From NCBI GenBank assembly GCA_022661535.1, contig JAKULF010000004.1, forward strand, positions 4,526,001 to 4,590,000: a stretch of 64,000 bases of DNA. Reading direction: 5' to 3'. The first letter of the stretch is position 1. Every line of letters begins with the position of its first letter. Below the pieces are notes generated by a model. That model was not told the DNA's origin. It saw only the letters and a program-made list of their open reading frames with translations, and did no database searches. Of the stretch, positions 1-11,840 are shown piece by piece. The DNA is from Eutypa lata (lineage: Eukaryota; Ascomycota; Sordariomycetes; Xylariales; Diatrypaceae). The translations under genes and the position numbers were made by a program.

Positions 1-942
1 CGCCCGGAAGTAGATATCCTCTTAAGCCCAACTTAATGCGCATTCAGCAACTACTTCCAGGGTATTTTCCATATCTCTCCTGTAAAAGAACATTATATTT
101 TGTATCCTATGTCATTAATCATGCTTGCTGGTACCTAGCTGATGGGTTGTCTCGATAAATAAGCAAAGCCCCCATTTCCGATTTTCAGTTTTGCATTGGA
201 ATTACTAATTTGGCTTCGTGTACCTCAACCTTGTCCGCGAACCAGAGGTAGGTTTTCCTCTTATGTGTACTGCCGATACGGGCGGCTTTCCATCACTTCC
301 CGGGTTCATATGTATTCCTGGGTGATTAGAAGCCGGATGAAACGCGGTAATGACGCAGCTTCCAGTGTTCCGTTATTGTTCCGGTAGCGGTGATGCACCA
401 GAGAGCCTGTGCTGAAGATCATGTTAGGGTACTCCACGTTGACCACTTAGGCTTCTGGTAATTTCGCTCTCCTTGATAGCCAACAGCTTATCATTCTCCG
501 TAGACTAGGGGCGTGACTTAAACTATTGCTCTATTTCAAACCTCTCCAATTTGACACTAACACCTTAACCCTTATTGATATTTGATACCTTAATGTGGCT
601 ATTATGTTTATCTGCTAAAACATACACTTGGATAAATAGCAAGTGAAGTCTTCGTTAATATTGATTTAGGGGCTAGTAGTGGCTAGTCAGGGCTTTACAG
701 CTTCAGCTGTCACGTGGAAAGCCTTCGGCTTTCTGACATCTATAAGATGCAGACCTGTCCCATCTGGACTTAGATTTCTTCCTTCCTCATATTTCCGTCC
801 TATACAGGTATTAATACATTTGGCTTATGCGTATCATCCATCAGTGAGCTTACCTGGGCTTACTGCACCGGTTCAATTTTTGCTGGGACAGTATTCAAGA
901 ATTGGAAATGTTAATTAAAGCACACAATTGTAATCTTTCCCC
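1..942. other. Gene-free left edge
   Basis: I see no convincing gene here. Short open frames lack family motifs and proper start context. The right part is probably the 3' flank of the minus-strand HET gene. Confidence 0.5.
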
Positions 943-3118
943 TTAACAGAAGGTCAAAGTACGAACAACAAATATTCCACTTTCAATCCTTTCCAGTGCC
1001 TCGCCATCCATTAACCCGTCGAGGTAGCCTTCCCCAAAGATTTGAAATTTATCACCACAGGGCCTTACCACCAACGGTACTCTACACCCGAACACCAATA
1101 CAAACAAATCGCCCTCCTTAACGTGTCTATCCTCAACATCGACGCTTTGGTCACCCTCTCCTCTCTCGGGAACCCAGCCGAATCTTCCCTGCTTGGTAGT
1201 CACTAATCGTCTTCCCATCAGCATGTGTCTGAATATGAAAAATTCGTGAAAGATTGTGAGAGAATCCTCATCTGGGGGTAGTTCTTCAGCCTCAATCACA
1301 CTGCTTAGAGGCACTTTCAACCCTGATATGTCAGTTACCAGGAGCCCATCGTTACTTTCCCGCCACCGTGCCCATTCCTTGTACCGCGACCCCTGAACTG
1401 TGAATTGCGCCCACCCTGGCTCCTTCACCGGTCCTTCCTTGAGAGCGCGCTCCTCAAATATGGCCATAGCGTCATTGAAAGAACTGGGAAGCGAAAACAG
1501 CAAAGTCCGGCGTATGCCCGAGATTGGATCGCCTTCCTGGAGATCCTGACCGAACTTCCCGCTTCGTGCGCCGACCAATGTCCGGTGGAGAGCAAGGCGC
1601 ATTGCGGCCGCATTTCTATATGTTCTCGCAGTGAAATGCTCTGGATGACGAAGATGTCTTTTAATGCCACTTTCCGCCTTTTCGAAAGTTGTCGGCAATC
1701 CTTCATCTAAATCCACAACACCGCCAAGCCCGTCCACTTCGTTGAGGATGACGCCACGGACTGTTAGTAACCTTCCATCCGGCGAAAAGGATATGACGGG
1801 GGTAGTCCCTTTGTCGGCTTCATAAGGCCGTTGGGGTTTCAGCATGTCTCGCCTGCCACGTTCACGCGTACAGTCTGGTGCCCAAGACGCGATATTTTTA
1901 CTGTTCCACAGTGTCCCCGATCGCAGAACTTCATTGCAACCTTCGTAGTTGATGAAAAGTCTCGCAGTAGCCTCGAAAAGCCGCGCCTCGTTGAGGCGGC
2001 AGTCAACAACTATGTTATCCGCGACTGGCAAAGGCATGACACCAAGAAGACCGTAAACCTTATCCACGGCATAGAAGGACAACGTGGCACTGGCAACCTC
2101 AAGGGGCTCGGAGATGCCCATCCTCTCCTCGGCCAGATCTTCCTTAAGAGCAATCCGGCCTAGGTCCTTGTCAATGTTATGCAATGTCCGAGTATCCCAG
2201 GATTCGGGAGGCTTTTGAATCATCTGTGACAGTTTCCGGTCATGTTCAAAACAGCCATCCTTGACGTACCAAAAGTGGACATGGATGGCGGACAAGCCAT
2301 CGCGTACCTATTTCCAGGTAATAGATTCGTGCCCCGCAAACATCAACATATTGTCCGGTGCCAGCACGACCTCCTGGACGACCCAAAGACGCGACCAGTA
2401 GGGGCGCTGCAGGAAATCGTGAAGCGCAAGCCACTTTCTGTGGCCGAGAGCTCCTGGGTCCGCTTGCAATTAAGACAGCATACTGGGCGGTAACTCGCCG
2501 CTACTCACCCACGTCTCCACCAGCCACTTGAGAAGTTCTAACGCCATGCCGCTGGTCTCTGTTGCATTACCTAAGAACAAGACCGTGGTCCACGAGTTAG
2601 CAAAGATAGCTCGCATTTTGGCTACCTGTTCGCTCTGCTCGGTCTCGTCCGCCTGGTTGATGCACACAGCGTCTACCCAAAGGCCGTAATACGGGGGGCG
2701 GAACCAATCAAGCCGACGGAAGACACGCAGCGCACCAGCAAGATTCTTGCGAACTTTTACTTCGTCACCGTCGAGAATGATATTTTCAGTGATGGTGGGG
2801 TCGCCCCAGGTGTAAGAGAGCGTAGCAAAGTCTCTCTAACTAAAGCGGCAGCAGTAATCATATGGAACCCTTAAGAGATTGAATTTTTTTGATTACCGTA
2901 GAAGATGAGTTGAACTTTGTCCATTCAGCAAGGATGTCTTGTCGCCTCTTGTTATATAGATGATCGAGAAAGAGGGCCGCGTATAAAGGCGTCACGTCGA
3001 GTAGGGAGACGGTTTTTAGGGTACAGCAAAGAATACCGTCTGGTTCCTGCCTTGGCTCCTTGAGAATATGGAGCAGGCGTATCTGATTCCGGCCCCCATC
3101 TAGCTTGTCATAAACCAT
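943..3118 (-). pseudogene. HET-domain (heterokaryon incompatibility) gene with two in-frame stops
   Basis: HET-domain proteins trigger incompatibility or cell-death reactions in filamentous ascomycetes. The start at 3118 has a good context (tcATGG). Exon 1 reads MVYDKLDGGRNQIRLLHIL and runs to 2897; an intron at 2896..2836 then joins it in frame to the hallmark TLSYTWGDPTITEN. There follow WVDAVCINQADETEQ, a GALGHRKWLALHDF segment and RPYWSRLWVVQEVVLAP, all in the conserved HET order. A variable C-terminal part of about 450 codons is open from 2307 to 943. The same frame is broken by TAA at 2470-2472 and TAG at 2308-2310. The first could be hidden by a 51-nt intron with a poor GTAGCG donor. 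The second lies just after the conserved ITWK and I find no intron that removes it. Either stop would be a CAA or CAG codon before a single C-to-T change. The HET assignment is firm; pseudogene status is likely but not proven. Confidence 0.75.
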
Positions 3119-4647
3119 GATGTATTTCTCTGATGATGAGAATATGGGTAACTTAGCTCATTCCAGAATGTCTTTTGCTCGTTTTGTATAAGGTCGGAGG
3201 AGCGGAAAAGATGAAGCTGGATCAAAAGTTGCAGGTGTCAACTAAATATATATATATATATATATATCAATGGCGAAGTACTCATTTGCTTCGTAAGTTC
3301 AGCCTGCATGAGAGTAGAGGCTTCTGCAATCTACATTGACAACTAGCGGCAGTGAATCTATTGCCTTAAAGCGAGTTTGTAATTAGATCAGTTCCGGTGA
3401 GCACGCCACAAACTGTCCCCTGCAGATTTCCTAACGTGATTACGTCCTATGATTGGTTTGCTGTCATAACGAGGCAACAGAGTCACAATAAAATACCGAA
3501 AGGGAGATACCAGTATGATAGGTGGATAAACATCAATATACCGGAAGGAAACACTACCACTGCGAGCTCTCGCTTTATCCAAGTCTAAATAGGGTCAGGA
3601 TAGCATAATTTTACAATATGCAACTTATACTGCTATGCCACGGGGCCAAAACATCGGCGAATGCTTACAGTTCTGATAATCACAGAGGTTCTCGCAGCTA
3701 CATAAGCGCTTACGGGTGATTAGACCGACATACGGCGAAATACAACCCCATAAGTGTGGACTTCAAGCTCTCTAACCTTCTTGCAGGCAGTTCTAGCTTT
3801 ACTCTCATGGAGTAGCTCTGCCATAGCATACTTTTCTGCTCTTAGTAGTAACATGGCTTACGCCACCCTCCACTTCCATCCACCTGGGTTATCCTGACGC
3901 GGGCGGAAAGTGGCCAACGTCTCATTTTCATGCATATGTACATGCACCACACATTGCTAACTGTCATACTATTGGCTAAAACATACAGCCACTTCCATTC
4001 CATGATACTTCTCGGGCGACTGAATAAATCATAACGAGATCTATTATGCGCAGGCTACACTATCCCGCGGGGATGTCCTACCATCTGAAATTTATACGCC
4101 CGGTTAGTATTCCATAATCAATGAAACTCAACTAGTCATTATGCACTAGTGGGACGATAATAATTGGTGTTTTGCTATTGTTTGGGCTGCGATTATGTGG
4201 CGTGCCCTGTTTTGCCAATTTGCAACCCACCACCATGTAGTTTATCACCAGTAAGTAGCGAACAGTAGTTAGCAGCTCTTGGTCCATATCCCGAAACCCT
4301 CATCACTTGTACTTGCTCTTCCAACAAAATTAAGCAGTATCCTAAGTTCAAGGCAAATGGACAGGAAAGGGGGGGTTGGAGTCGATGGGCTATGGGGAGA
4401 TGGGAAGGCGCATAGTTCTTTGAGGCTATGCTGTAGAGGTAGAATCAACCCTGAATAACTTTATTGTCACTATATAGAGCTAAGACTGCCTGCTCTAACA
4501 TTGGGAGATGTCTTCCCATTCATGTTCCTATTTCACACAGATCTCAAATTTTCACATACTGTACCACTTGTGGATTTCCACGCTACTTCTCAGCATTTAG
4601 TATAGTAGAGACTCCGAGAGGATAAGGTAGCGCTCCAACGCCAACGC
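3119..4647. other. Gene-free stretch with an AT microsatellite
   Basis: This is the upstream flank of the HET gene. It contains an (AT)n run at about 3245-3267 and no reading frame with coding character that I can support. Confidence 0.5.
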
Positions 4648-5240
4648 AAGGATCCGGTTGAGGACCGCATTATGGAACAGGTTGGGTGGTTAGAAATCCT
4701 GGGCATCGAGTCAAGTATTCTTCCAGAAGAAGGGCTCTATCTATTACTCCGTGAAACAGTCCCATATTTATTAAGAATAGCATTCATGACAAGATACTTC
4801 TATACTTAAACTATCAACACTCCCTACCAGAGCCTAGCGAGAGCATCATCGAGTACGAGTACAATATTGTGGCAATACCGTGGTAGCTCCGCAGTCCCGC
4901 TACCGAAGAAACCTGTGAAAGCATCTTCGAAAAGGCTTATGCCTTCTTTGACGACCAATTGCTGCCCACGGAGCTCAGCCACGGGCCAGTCGGGTCCGAG
5001 AGGTCGCTCTCTACCCTACCTACCAAGTTCGCCGATCAGCTCTGCGGCTATCTGCGTGAACAAGGTCTCACTGAAAGGTCTGGATCCACGTGCGCCCATG
5101 ATGACTGGCTGGGTGACACCGTGGATACTTATGAGACTACAGTCGGATGCATAATTAAGCTTAAATCTCCGTTCCGAACCATAATTAGCACCGGAAAAGC
5201 TTGTGAATGCGGCAGGGAAATTCAGCCACGATGGCCATAA
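4648..5240 (+). pseudogene. Unidentified decayed coding relic
   Basis: Two consecutive stretches look like protein but do not share a frame. From 4648 to a TAA near 4808 one frame reads DPVEDRIMEQVGWLEILGI and on. From about 4836 to 5240 another frame reads ESIIEYEYNIVAIPW, then an in-frame TAG, then EETCESIFEKAYAFFDDQLL and roughly 90 more codons. The TAG is again one C-to-T step from CAG. I do not recognise the family. It may be the remains of one gene with a frameshift and a stop, or two exons whose intron I cannot define. Confidence 0.3.
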
Positions 5241-5903
5241 GATCTTCCAGGACTGTAGGGGCCGCTGTATAGTTCATGATTTTAGATAATGCTTCTTTTA
5301 CTCTCGACGTGGATGAACGTCGCCGTTAGGTCGGGCTTCCATTTTTTCGCATGTGATAGCATTAGGGTAGTATGAACTAATGTATGTTGAAGACAAGAAG
5401 CTCATCCAGGGTTACCCCGTACTGGGTAGTTTGAGATATTAGAGGTCCATAGAAGTCGATAACATAGAGGAGAGAAGGGGGAGGTGGGCAGTGTTCTTCG
5501 TTGACGAATCTCACTAGGGGTGAGATGGGTTATCTCTAGAGCGTAGAGCCCTTCTAGCATATACTACGATCGCCAAGTCAACGTAGATGGGAACGAAGCT
5601 GACCCAGGACGCATCGGAGACTTTGTGTATTTGACAATGGGATAGTCGCAAGAACAAAGTCATTATGACTAAATATGAATTGTATAAATAAGTATAGGGA
5701 TGCTTGCTCGGCTATTACGCACTTCTTGGTCTTGATTGCCACTATGGAGGTAATCATGCCAGTCTTGACAAGCTTAGTTAAGACATACTTAAATGTAATG
5801 CATACTCTACTCATAGAGTAATATCATAGAAATCTCGCTATATCTCTAATTCCTACTATCTATGACTCCTTACCCGAAGATAAAATACTCGCAATAAGAC
5901 ACC
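5241..5903. other. Spacer before the transposon-split gene
   Basis: There are short protein-like snatches in several frames (for example DGNEADPGRIGDFVYLTMG near 5590-5645) but no continuous gene. It may be more of the preceding relic, or simply the promoter region of the gene starting at 5904. Confidence 0.3.
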
Positions 5904-6251
5904 ATGGAGCAACGTACGTTTTCGTTAAGCCAACCAGGGAACCATATCAAGAACTGGATATATGAAATTATAGCCAAAGTGCAGCAGCAAATACCCCCTC
6001 ATTTTGATCCTTCGACCAGAGAGTCAGACTTCCAACAAGACTTCCACCAAGGTAACTTCAACAGGTCCTCCTCATATCTAGCACTAAGTGCTGGGTTGGT
6101 CTCGCCACAGATATCCTTAGCTAGCTCAAGTCAGTACAGTGATAATAATCGGTGGCAAACGGCCAATCTAGATCAAGAACAGCATCGAAAAGAGACGAAG
6201 GATAGGAATTCGCCTCCAATATCGGAGGCAGACAGAGCGGCTAATAAGCTA

Positions 6252-6298
6252 AGGCAAACACCCCCCTTACGGACCACTCCCCTTATGGACCGGGCGTT
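6252..6298. repeat. Left terminal inverted repeat of the TIR element
   Basis: This 47-bp end matches the reverse complement of 8100-8146 at 39 of 47 positions by eye. All eight differences are transitions (C/T or G/A). Confidence 0.8.
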
Positions 6299-8099
6299 TT
6301 ATAGGGGCATTATTATTTATATTTATAACTTTAAAATTTAATTTCTTTATAATTAATGAAGTTATTTACATTAAACTTTTATAAAAACGATAATAATATA
6401 ATCGTTATTATTATTATTTTTAATTAAATGTTATAAATAAACCTTTTTAACGATTTATTTAACTTTTTTTTAATTAATTATACGTTTTTTAATCGAATAA
6501 ATTTTTAATTTAAAATTAATAATATCTTTTTTTAATTTTTTAACTTCGTTTTTTTAAAAATAATAATAAATTATTCGTTTTATTATTTTTTAAAGTTATA
6601 TTTAAAAATTAAAGCATTAAATATTTTAATTATTTTTTAAAAAATTAATTAAGTAATTATATTTTCGAAAATAAAGTTAATTTTATTTAAATTTTTTTAT
6701 AATTAAAGTATTTTTTTTAATAATTTAAGTATTTTAATAAATAATTTATTTATTTCGATAATAAAATTAAATTTTAAAAAAGTAATTATTATAATTATAA
6801 TAAGCGTACGTTACGTTTATAATAATGCTTTTATAAATTTATTATTTATTATTTTTTTTAAATTAATAAGTTATATATTAAAAATTTTAAAGCTTATAAT
6901 AATTTATTTTATACGTTTTATAATATTCGTTTATGTTTTTTTAAATATTTAAAAAAAATTAAATTTATTAATAATTTTAAAAGCTTTATTTTAATAACGT
7001 TCGTAAAAATAAGCTTTAAAATAATATTTAAAAAAGTTAAAAATTTTTATATTAAATAATTAAAAAGCTTATAAATTATAAGCCGAAAAATAAATAATAT
7101 AAATATAATTAATAAAATAAATAATTATAAATTTTTTAATAATATAATTATTATAATTATTTAAAATAAAAAATCGTTATTTTATAATTTATATAAATTT
7201 AATATAAAAAATAAAGATTTTTTTAATTATTTAAAATTAATATTAACGTTAATTTATTTATTTAATAATGTTTCGAAATATTAATTATTTAAACGGCTTT
7301 AAGTTTCGAAAAATTATTAATATTATACGCTTTTTTTATTAAAAATAATAAATAACGAAAATACTTAATTATTAACGTTAATATATATAATTATAAAAAT
7401 TTATTTACGTTTAAAAGTAATTTTTAATAAAATTATTTTTTAAATAATTTTATTAAAAATTAAATCGTTTTTTTTTATGTTTTTTATTATTTCGATTTTA
7501 TTTATATTAAACCGATTACGTTTAATAATTTTTAAAATATTAAATATAATTAAATTATTATATAACGTTTTTATAAAATTCGAAATAATATTATTTAAAC
7601 GTTTATAATTTATAATAATACTTTTAATAATTTAAATTTTAAAATAACGTTTAAAAAATTAAGATATTTATTTTATATTAAAGCGTTTAATATTTTCGAA
7701 ATTAATTAAAAATCGTTAAGTAAATTATCGAAATTAAATATAAAGTAACGTATATTTTAAAATATTTTAAATAATAATTTATTTAAATAAAAAGAATTTT
7801 TAATACTTAAATAATTTTTAAAAAGTTAAATTATATTCGATTTAAATTATTACTTTTTACATTTAACGTTAAATATAACTTTAATTAATATCGTAAATTT
7901 TATATAATTTATAAAACGAATTATTATTATTAACGTTATATATCGTTTTAATCGCTTAAAATTTAATAATAATATTTATATCGTTAAATTTAATAAAAAA
8001 TAAAGATAAAAAGAATATTTTTATTTATTTTTTAAAACGCGATAAAAAATATTAAAATATATAGTAAAAATTAAGTTAATGTTGCGATAATCCCGCTAT

Positions 8100-8146
8100 A
8101 ACGCCCGGTTTATGAAAGGGGTGGTTCGTGAGGGGGGTGTTTGCCT
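8100..8146. repeat. Right terminal inverted repeat of the TIR element
   Basis: This is the partner of the left repeat and ends in GTTTGCCT next to the TA target copy. Both ends escaped the extreme A+T decay of the interior. Confidence 0.8.
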
Positions 8147-8199
8147 TAATGGATGAAATTGATAATCTATTCAAGCCGACCATGAGAACTAAAAGTTAA

Positions 8200-8734
8200 C
8201 GCTGAAAAGCAGCAACATATGTCGACCGCAAATTTACAGTTAATATCTGGATGGATAACATCTGTCAAACTTTAGAAATTAATAATTTAATAATATCATA
8301 ATGCGATTATTCAAATTTCATAAGTAAGAAGGTGGGGTCTCCACGCTCACGCAAGTCGCTGCTGAATTCAATGATACGCTGAGATATTTTGGCTCGAGTA
8401 ACGGTTCTTGATGCGATGTGTCCTAGGCTTCGTGAGCAGGATGTGAGTCGATGATGTTTTCCTCCAATGTATACCACGGTGAGCCAAGAAGTAGATTAGT
8501 CACTCTGTATTCAATGGACACGTATTTATTTGCATGAGTAACCAGTAAATCCACACATGCCGTGACACAACAACTCGACACATAAATAGTTAAGCTGTCG
8601 AAACTTCCTCCCAGATCCTCCTCCTTCAATTTACAACTAGGAATAAGCACACACCCTGAATTTAATTGCCCTTCCCTCCAACACTACCCAATTATCACGA
8701 AAGAATTAAACAGACAGCCATTCCCTCGGCAGAG
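8200..8734. other. Spacer between orphan genes
   Basis: No gene is seen. The right end is presumably the promoter and 5' leader of the gene at 8735. Confidence 0.4.
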
Positions 8735-9364
8735 ATGAACACACCTCAGTCGGAGCCAGGAGACAAGGAAAAGCTGCCATCCTCCATGTCCAGGTATGTC
8801 CACGAGATAGTACAACAGGGAATCTTCAGGTTCCCGACCGACCCGCGCATGGATGATCTTCCTAGGTCCTCAGAAATCAAGTCGAGAAGCATTAGCCCAT
8901 GTAGTGAGGACGACTACGACTATGACTACAGCTACGGGCTGAGAAATGGCTCTACTATCGCTCAAACAGCGTGTAGCACCGAAAACCCAGTGCCAGAAAC
9001 CGAACTAGGCTTCTTGACCACACGGGAGAAGCAGCTGCTGCAATCGAAGTTAATCTCGACATTGGCTGAGAAATATGCAACAGAGCGGGCGGAGACAAGA
9101 CAGCAGATCATAGAGCAGATGCTACCGGAGTTGCAATGGGTAGCGAGAGACGCAGCACGGCGGGAAGTTGAGAAGCTTATTAGTACGGAACGTAGGAACG
9201 AGACGGAGGAAGAGAAGGTCGATGCTGTGCTGGACCGCGTTAAGGGATTATCTAAGAAATCTCTAGAGTCCTTGTTTACCACGGACACTATAATCGATAT
9301 ACTGAAGCGGGTGGTGGTTACGTTGGAGATGGAAAAGAGTGAGCGTGAGTGGGTTAGCTGCTAG
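8735..9364 (+). CDS. Hypothetical acidic, coiled-coil-like protein (209 aa)
   Basis: This single-exon frame is open from the first ATG with reasonable context (cagagATGA); the frame extends 23 codons upstream but only from a TTG. The N-terminal half is Ser/Pro-rich and contains a run of alternating Asp and Tyr (DDYDYDYSYG). The C-terminal half, from about residue 98, is strongly charged and predicted helical by eye (EKQLLQSKLISTLAEKYATE, then EVEKLISTERRNETEEEKVD). I see no signal peptide or membrane segment and recognise no family. Together with its neighbours on both sides it forms a run of three small orphan genes on the plus strand. Confidence 0.55.
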   Translation: MNTPQSEPGDKEKLPSSMSRYVHEIVQQGIFRFPTDPRMDDLPRSSEIKSRSISPCSEDDYDYDYSYGLRNGSTIAQTACSTENPVPETELGFLTTREKQLLQSKLISTLAEKYATERAETRQQIIEQMLPELQWVARDAARREVEKLISTERRNETEEEKVDAVLDRVKGLSKKSLESLFTTDTIIDILKRVVVTLEMEKSEREWVSC

Positions 9365-9893
9365 GCTATCGAAGGTTGTCGGATCTGCTGTTGTGGCCTT
9401 GTGTGTCTTTGAGTTCTTTTGTCCTACTTTCAACTAAAGCACTATCAAGTATTATAAACTCACAACACAACTAAGCTGGCGACGACGTGTACTACAATAG
9501 CACAAAGAACAAAGAGTTGCCGACTCTCAAGAATAACAATGCAATTATCGTTGATTCCTTCGCACGATTGTCCCACAGTACAAGGAGTCTAAGGCACTAC
9601 ACAGCCTCCAGGCTCGTTGGTTTCTTTTCCATAAATACCGCCAACTTCCACCCTTACCTATTTCCACCTTGAAATCTCCAGTTCACCAAAGGTAAGTAGA
9701 TTCACGAAAAGGTAAGTTCAATTCGCACAACAGACTTGTCAACACCTCTAGTTAGTCACCTAGATATACGACCTGAAGACTCTGTGAGCCTTCGAGAAGA
9801 CATATCAACAGTAACACAAGTCTCGTTGTCGAATATTTACATTTCTTACCCACCCTACCGTGAACTGAAAGCCACACACCACACTACACCACA
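9365..9893. other. Spacer and probable 5' leader
   Basis: Short open frames here lack coding character. The A+C-rich stretch just before 9894 looks like a fungal 5' leader. Confidence 0.4.
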
Positions 9894-10418
9894 ATGCAGT
9901 CCGCTTCGGTTCAAAGGACCTCTAGCGTCAAAACTCTTCGGTCCCAATTAGAGTCCATGGCTATGATCAAGGACCAAGAAATCCCGGGTAGTAGTAAGGG
10001 CAACACAATCGACGCGGAGTACAAAGTCGATACAAACGATGACGACGATATCCGCTCTAACTACGACGACTTAGGGACATCATTATTAGAGACCACACCC
10101 TCCGCGCCTTGTAACTCGATGCCAAACAATTATTTCGAATTCGCAGGCATGAACCCCTTTACCGACGTCCTCGCTGCTAAAGACAACACAAAGAGTGAGT
10201 ATCCCAACCCCAACCCCAACCCCGGTCCCAACAACGACGACAAGATCGTCACCAGAACCCTAGAGGTCCCAGCTCCGATCTCAGCAGCACGGCGCGTCGA
10301 GACTATGGAAGAGACTCTCAAGAGGCTAGAGAGGGAGCTCGAGCAAGCGCATAGAGAGATCGAAGAGGAGCAAGCTGCTATTTTGCAGTGGTTGTTGATG
10401 CCCTTGCCGTCTATCTGA
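9894..10418 (+). CDS. Hypothetical protein with C-terminal helix (174 aa)
   Basis: This is a single-exon frame starting in a good context (ccacaATGC). The protein is hydrophilic, with an acidic middle (DTNDDDD near residue 47), a short Pro/Asn repeat (YPNPNPNPGPNN near residue 102) and a charged C-terminal helix of heptad-like character (EETLKRLERELEQAHREIEE near residue 139). No family is recognised and no transport signal is visible. Coding status rests on frame length, codon use and helix periodicity, so it is plausible rather than certain. Confidence 0.45.
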   Translation: MQSASVQRTSSVKTLRSQLESMAMIKDQEIPGSSKGNTIDAEYKVDTNDDDDIRSNYDDLGTSLLETTPSAPCNSMPNNYFEFAGMNPFTDVLAAKDNTKSEYPNPNPNPGPNNDDKIVTRTLEVPAPISAARRVETMEETLKRLERELEQAHREIEEEQAAILQWLLMPLPSI

Positions 10419-11840
10419 GGGATTTGGGGGGTTTGAGGGTAAGTTGGGAGCAGGCTAGGTAATGGTAGATCGACTGGTCGATGGTAAAGGGGATATTGAT
10501 GGAACACCTTCATGTATATAATGTAGGTAACTCGGTCCTTGATGGATGAATTTTGAAACAATGTGTTACTACATACAATTTCAGCAAATAAAGCCCGACT
10601 TAAGAATGTGATTTGATATCTGCATACCTTTTAACGGCCTTGCCTTATTGGTTAAGTACCTATGTTTCTATCCTTAGTAGCTGGGTCTGCGTATGGGTAT
10701 GTAAGTATGTAGTCCAAGTTTTACCCCTGAGTGAGCGTAGACGGCCTGTCCCCCTTGACCCACACTCTATTCACTCCACCTGCCCCCTTGCGAATGCTAG
10801 ATATATATGATTGGATTATCTATCTTAATACCGTGATCATGCTAGTGTAAGACATCTAGAGTTCAAGTGAGCCTAAACCACCAAGGTTAAATAGCTACTC
10901 AACCTGGTCGATACTGATAGTGACAGTCCTAAGAACCCGAAAAAGATATTCACAATCAGGACACCTCATTCTGAGAGATTGGGTTTCTTTAACAGAGCAA
11001 TTGATTGATTACCCATGATCATACTATTATTTACACCTCCATAGGACCGACCCCCATCTCATTCTCACAGTAGAACTAGATGGACAATCAGGAAGGTGTG
11101 TATGCTAACAAGAAAATCTCATTCCGAGCAAGACATCAAATCGAACCCCGTCTAACTATTACGGTACGTGAACGCCCCATATGCTTCCTCAGAAGAAAAG
11201 AAAAGATACGCCACAGCTCAGCACACCACAGCACACCACAGCACATATATGATACAACAGGACTGGATCCTACCTCCCCGCCCTTCCCCTCCCTGATCAT
11301 CAATCAGAAGCCAATCCGGATTTTCTTTCGTTCGCTCGTTCGCACATCCGGCCCCTTCATGCCTGCTCGTCATCTATCATGTCTGCCGCTAATTTTTTTT
11401 ATCACTCTTCGAATCTGCGTGTCATGATAGTAAAGCAACATCGAGCAGGAGCCTGGTAGCTGAGAGCAAGATCCCTTCGTGGTTCATAGCAAGATCAAAA
11501 GAATCTAACAATATGTCCAAACCGTCCTTTTCGCCTAGATTAAATAACTCCGTCATTGTTCCCTTTTCCCATCTCGTCTTTTGCGTATACGTAACATTCG
11601 GAAATCGTCGTCGTCGGAACCACTTAGCCATACTGTCTTGTACACTCGTCTATTTGATCATCCCGCGGACAATGAACCTGTCTACGCTTCTTGGTGTGTG
11701 TCGCTCAATATGACAATATGATATATCATATGCCTCGTTCGATGAATCACCGTGTTTAGGAGCGGAGATATCGCGGCTCGACTCCAATCCAGGTATGTAG
11801 ATAGGAGATGATCAACACGATAAAATGGTGCCTGTCCGTC
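10419..11840. other. Gene-free interval
   Basis: I see nothing I can support as a gene. The right end is the 3' flank of the minus-strand btgC gene. A direct repeat of CACACCACAG occurs near 11220-11240. Confidence 0.45.

Larger units (their letters stand above)
6252..8146. mobile_element. Fot1-like Tc1/mariner-type TIR element, RIP-decayed
   Basis: The two ends are inverted repeats of about 47 bp, beginning AGGCAAACACCCCCCT on the left and on the reverse complement of the right. They are flanked by a TA on each side (6250-6251 and 8147-8148), the usual target duplication of Tc1/mariner and Fot1/pogo elements. The length of 1,895 bp is close to what I recall for Fot1, whose terminal repeats are about 44 bp. 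Between roughly 6300 and 8090 the DNA is almost only A and T; remaining cytosines are mostly in CpG, and CpA is nearly absent, which fits RIP. No transposase can be read, so the family is inferred from ends, size and target site. Orientation cannot be decided. Confidence 0.8.
5904..8199 (+). pseudogene. Small orphan gene split by a TIR transposon
   Basis: The start ATG has a strong context (acaccATGG). The left part, 5904-6251, encodes 116 residues: hydrophilic, Gln/Ser/Asp-rich, with a short helical stretch near the N-terminus (NWIYEIIAKVQQQI). The frame ends exactly at a codon boundary (CTA, 6249-6251) where the transposon begins. Beyond the element and one TA copy, 8149-8199 continues in the same frame with MDEIDNLFKPTMRTKS and a TAA stop. 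The empty site therefore reads through as a protein of about 132 residues. I do not recognise the family. In the present allele translation would run into the repeat and stop at 6341, so the normal C-terminus is lost unless the element is spliced out. Confidence 0.5.

Noticed and set aside
6300..8090. A+T block as a centromere or mitochondrial insertion
   Set aside because: It is bounded by inverted repeats and TA target copies, so it is a decayed transposon.
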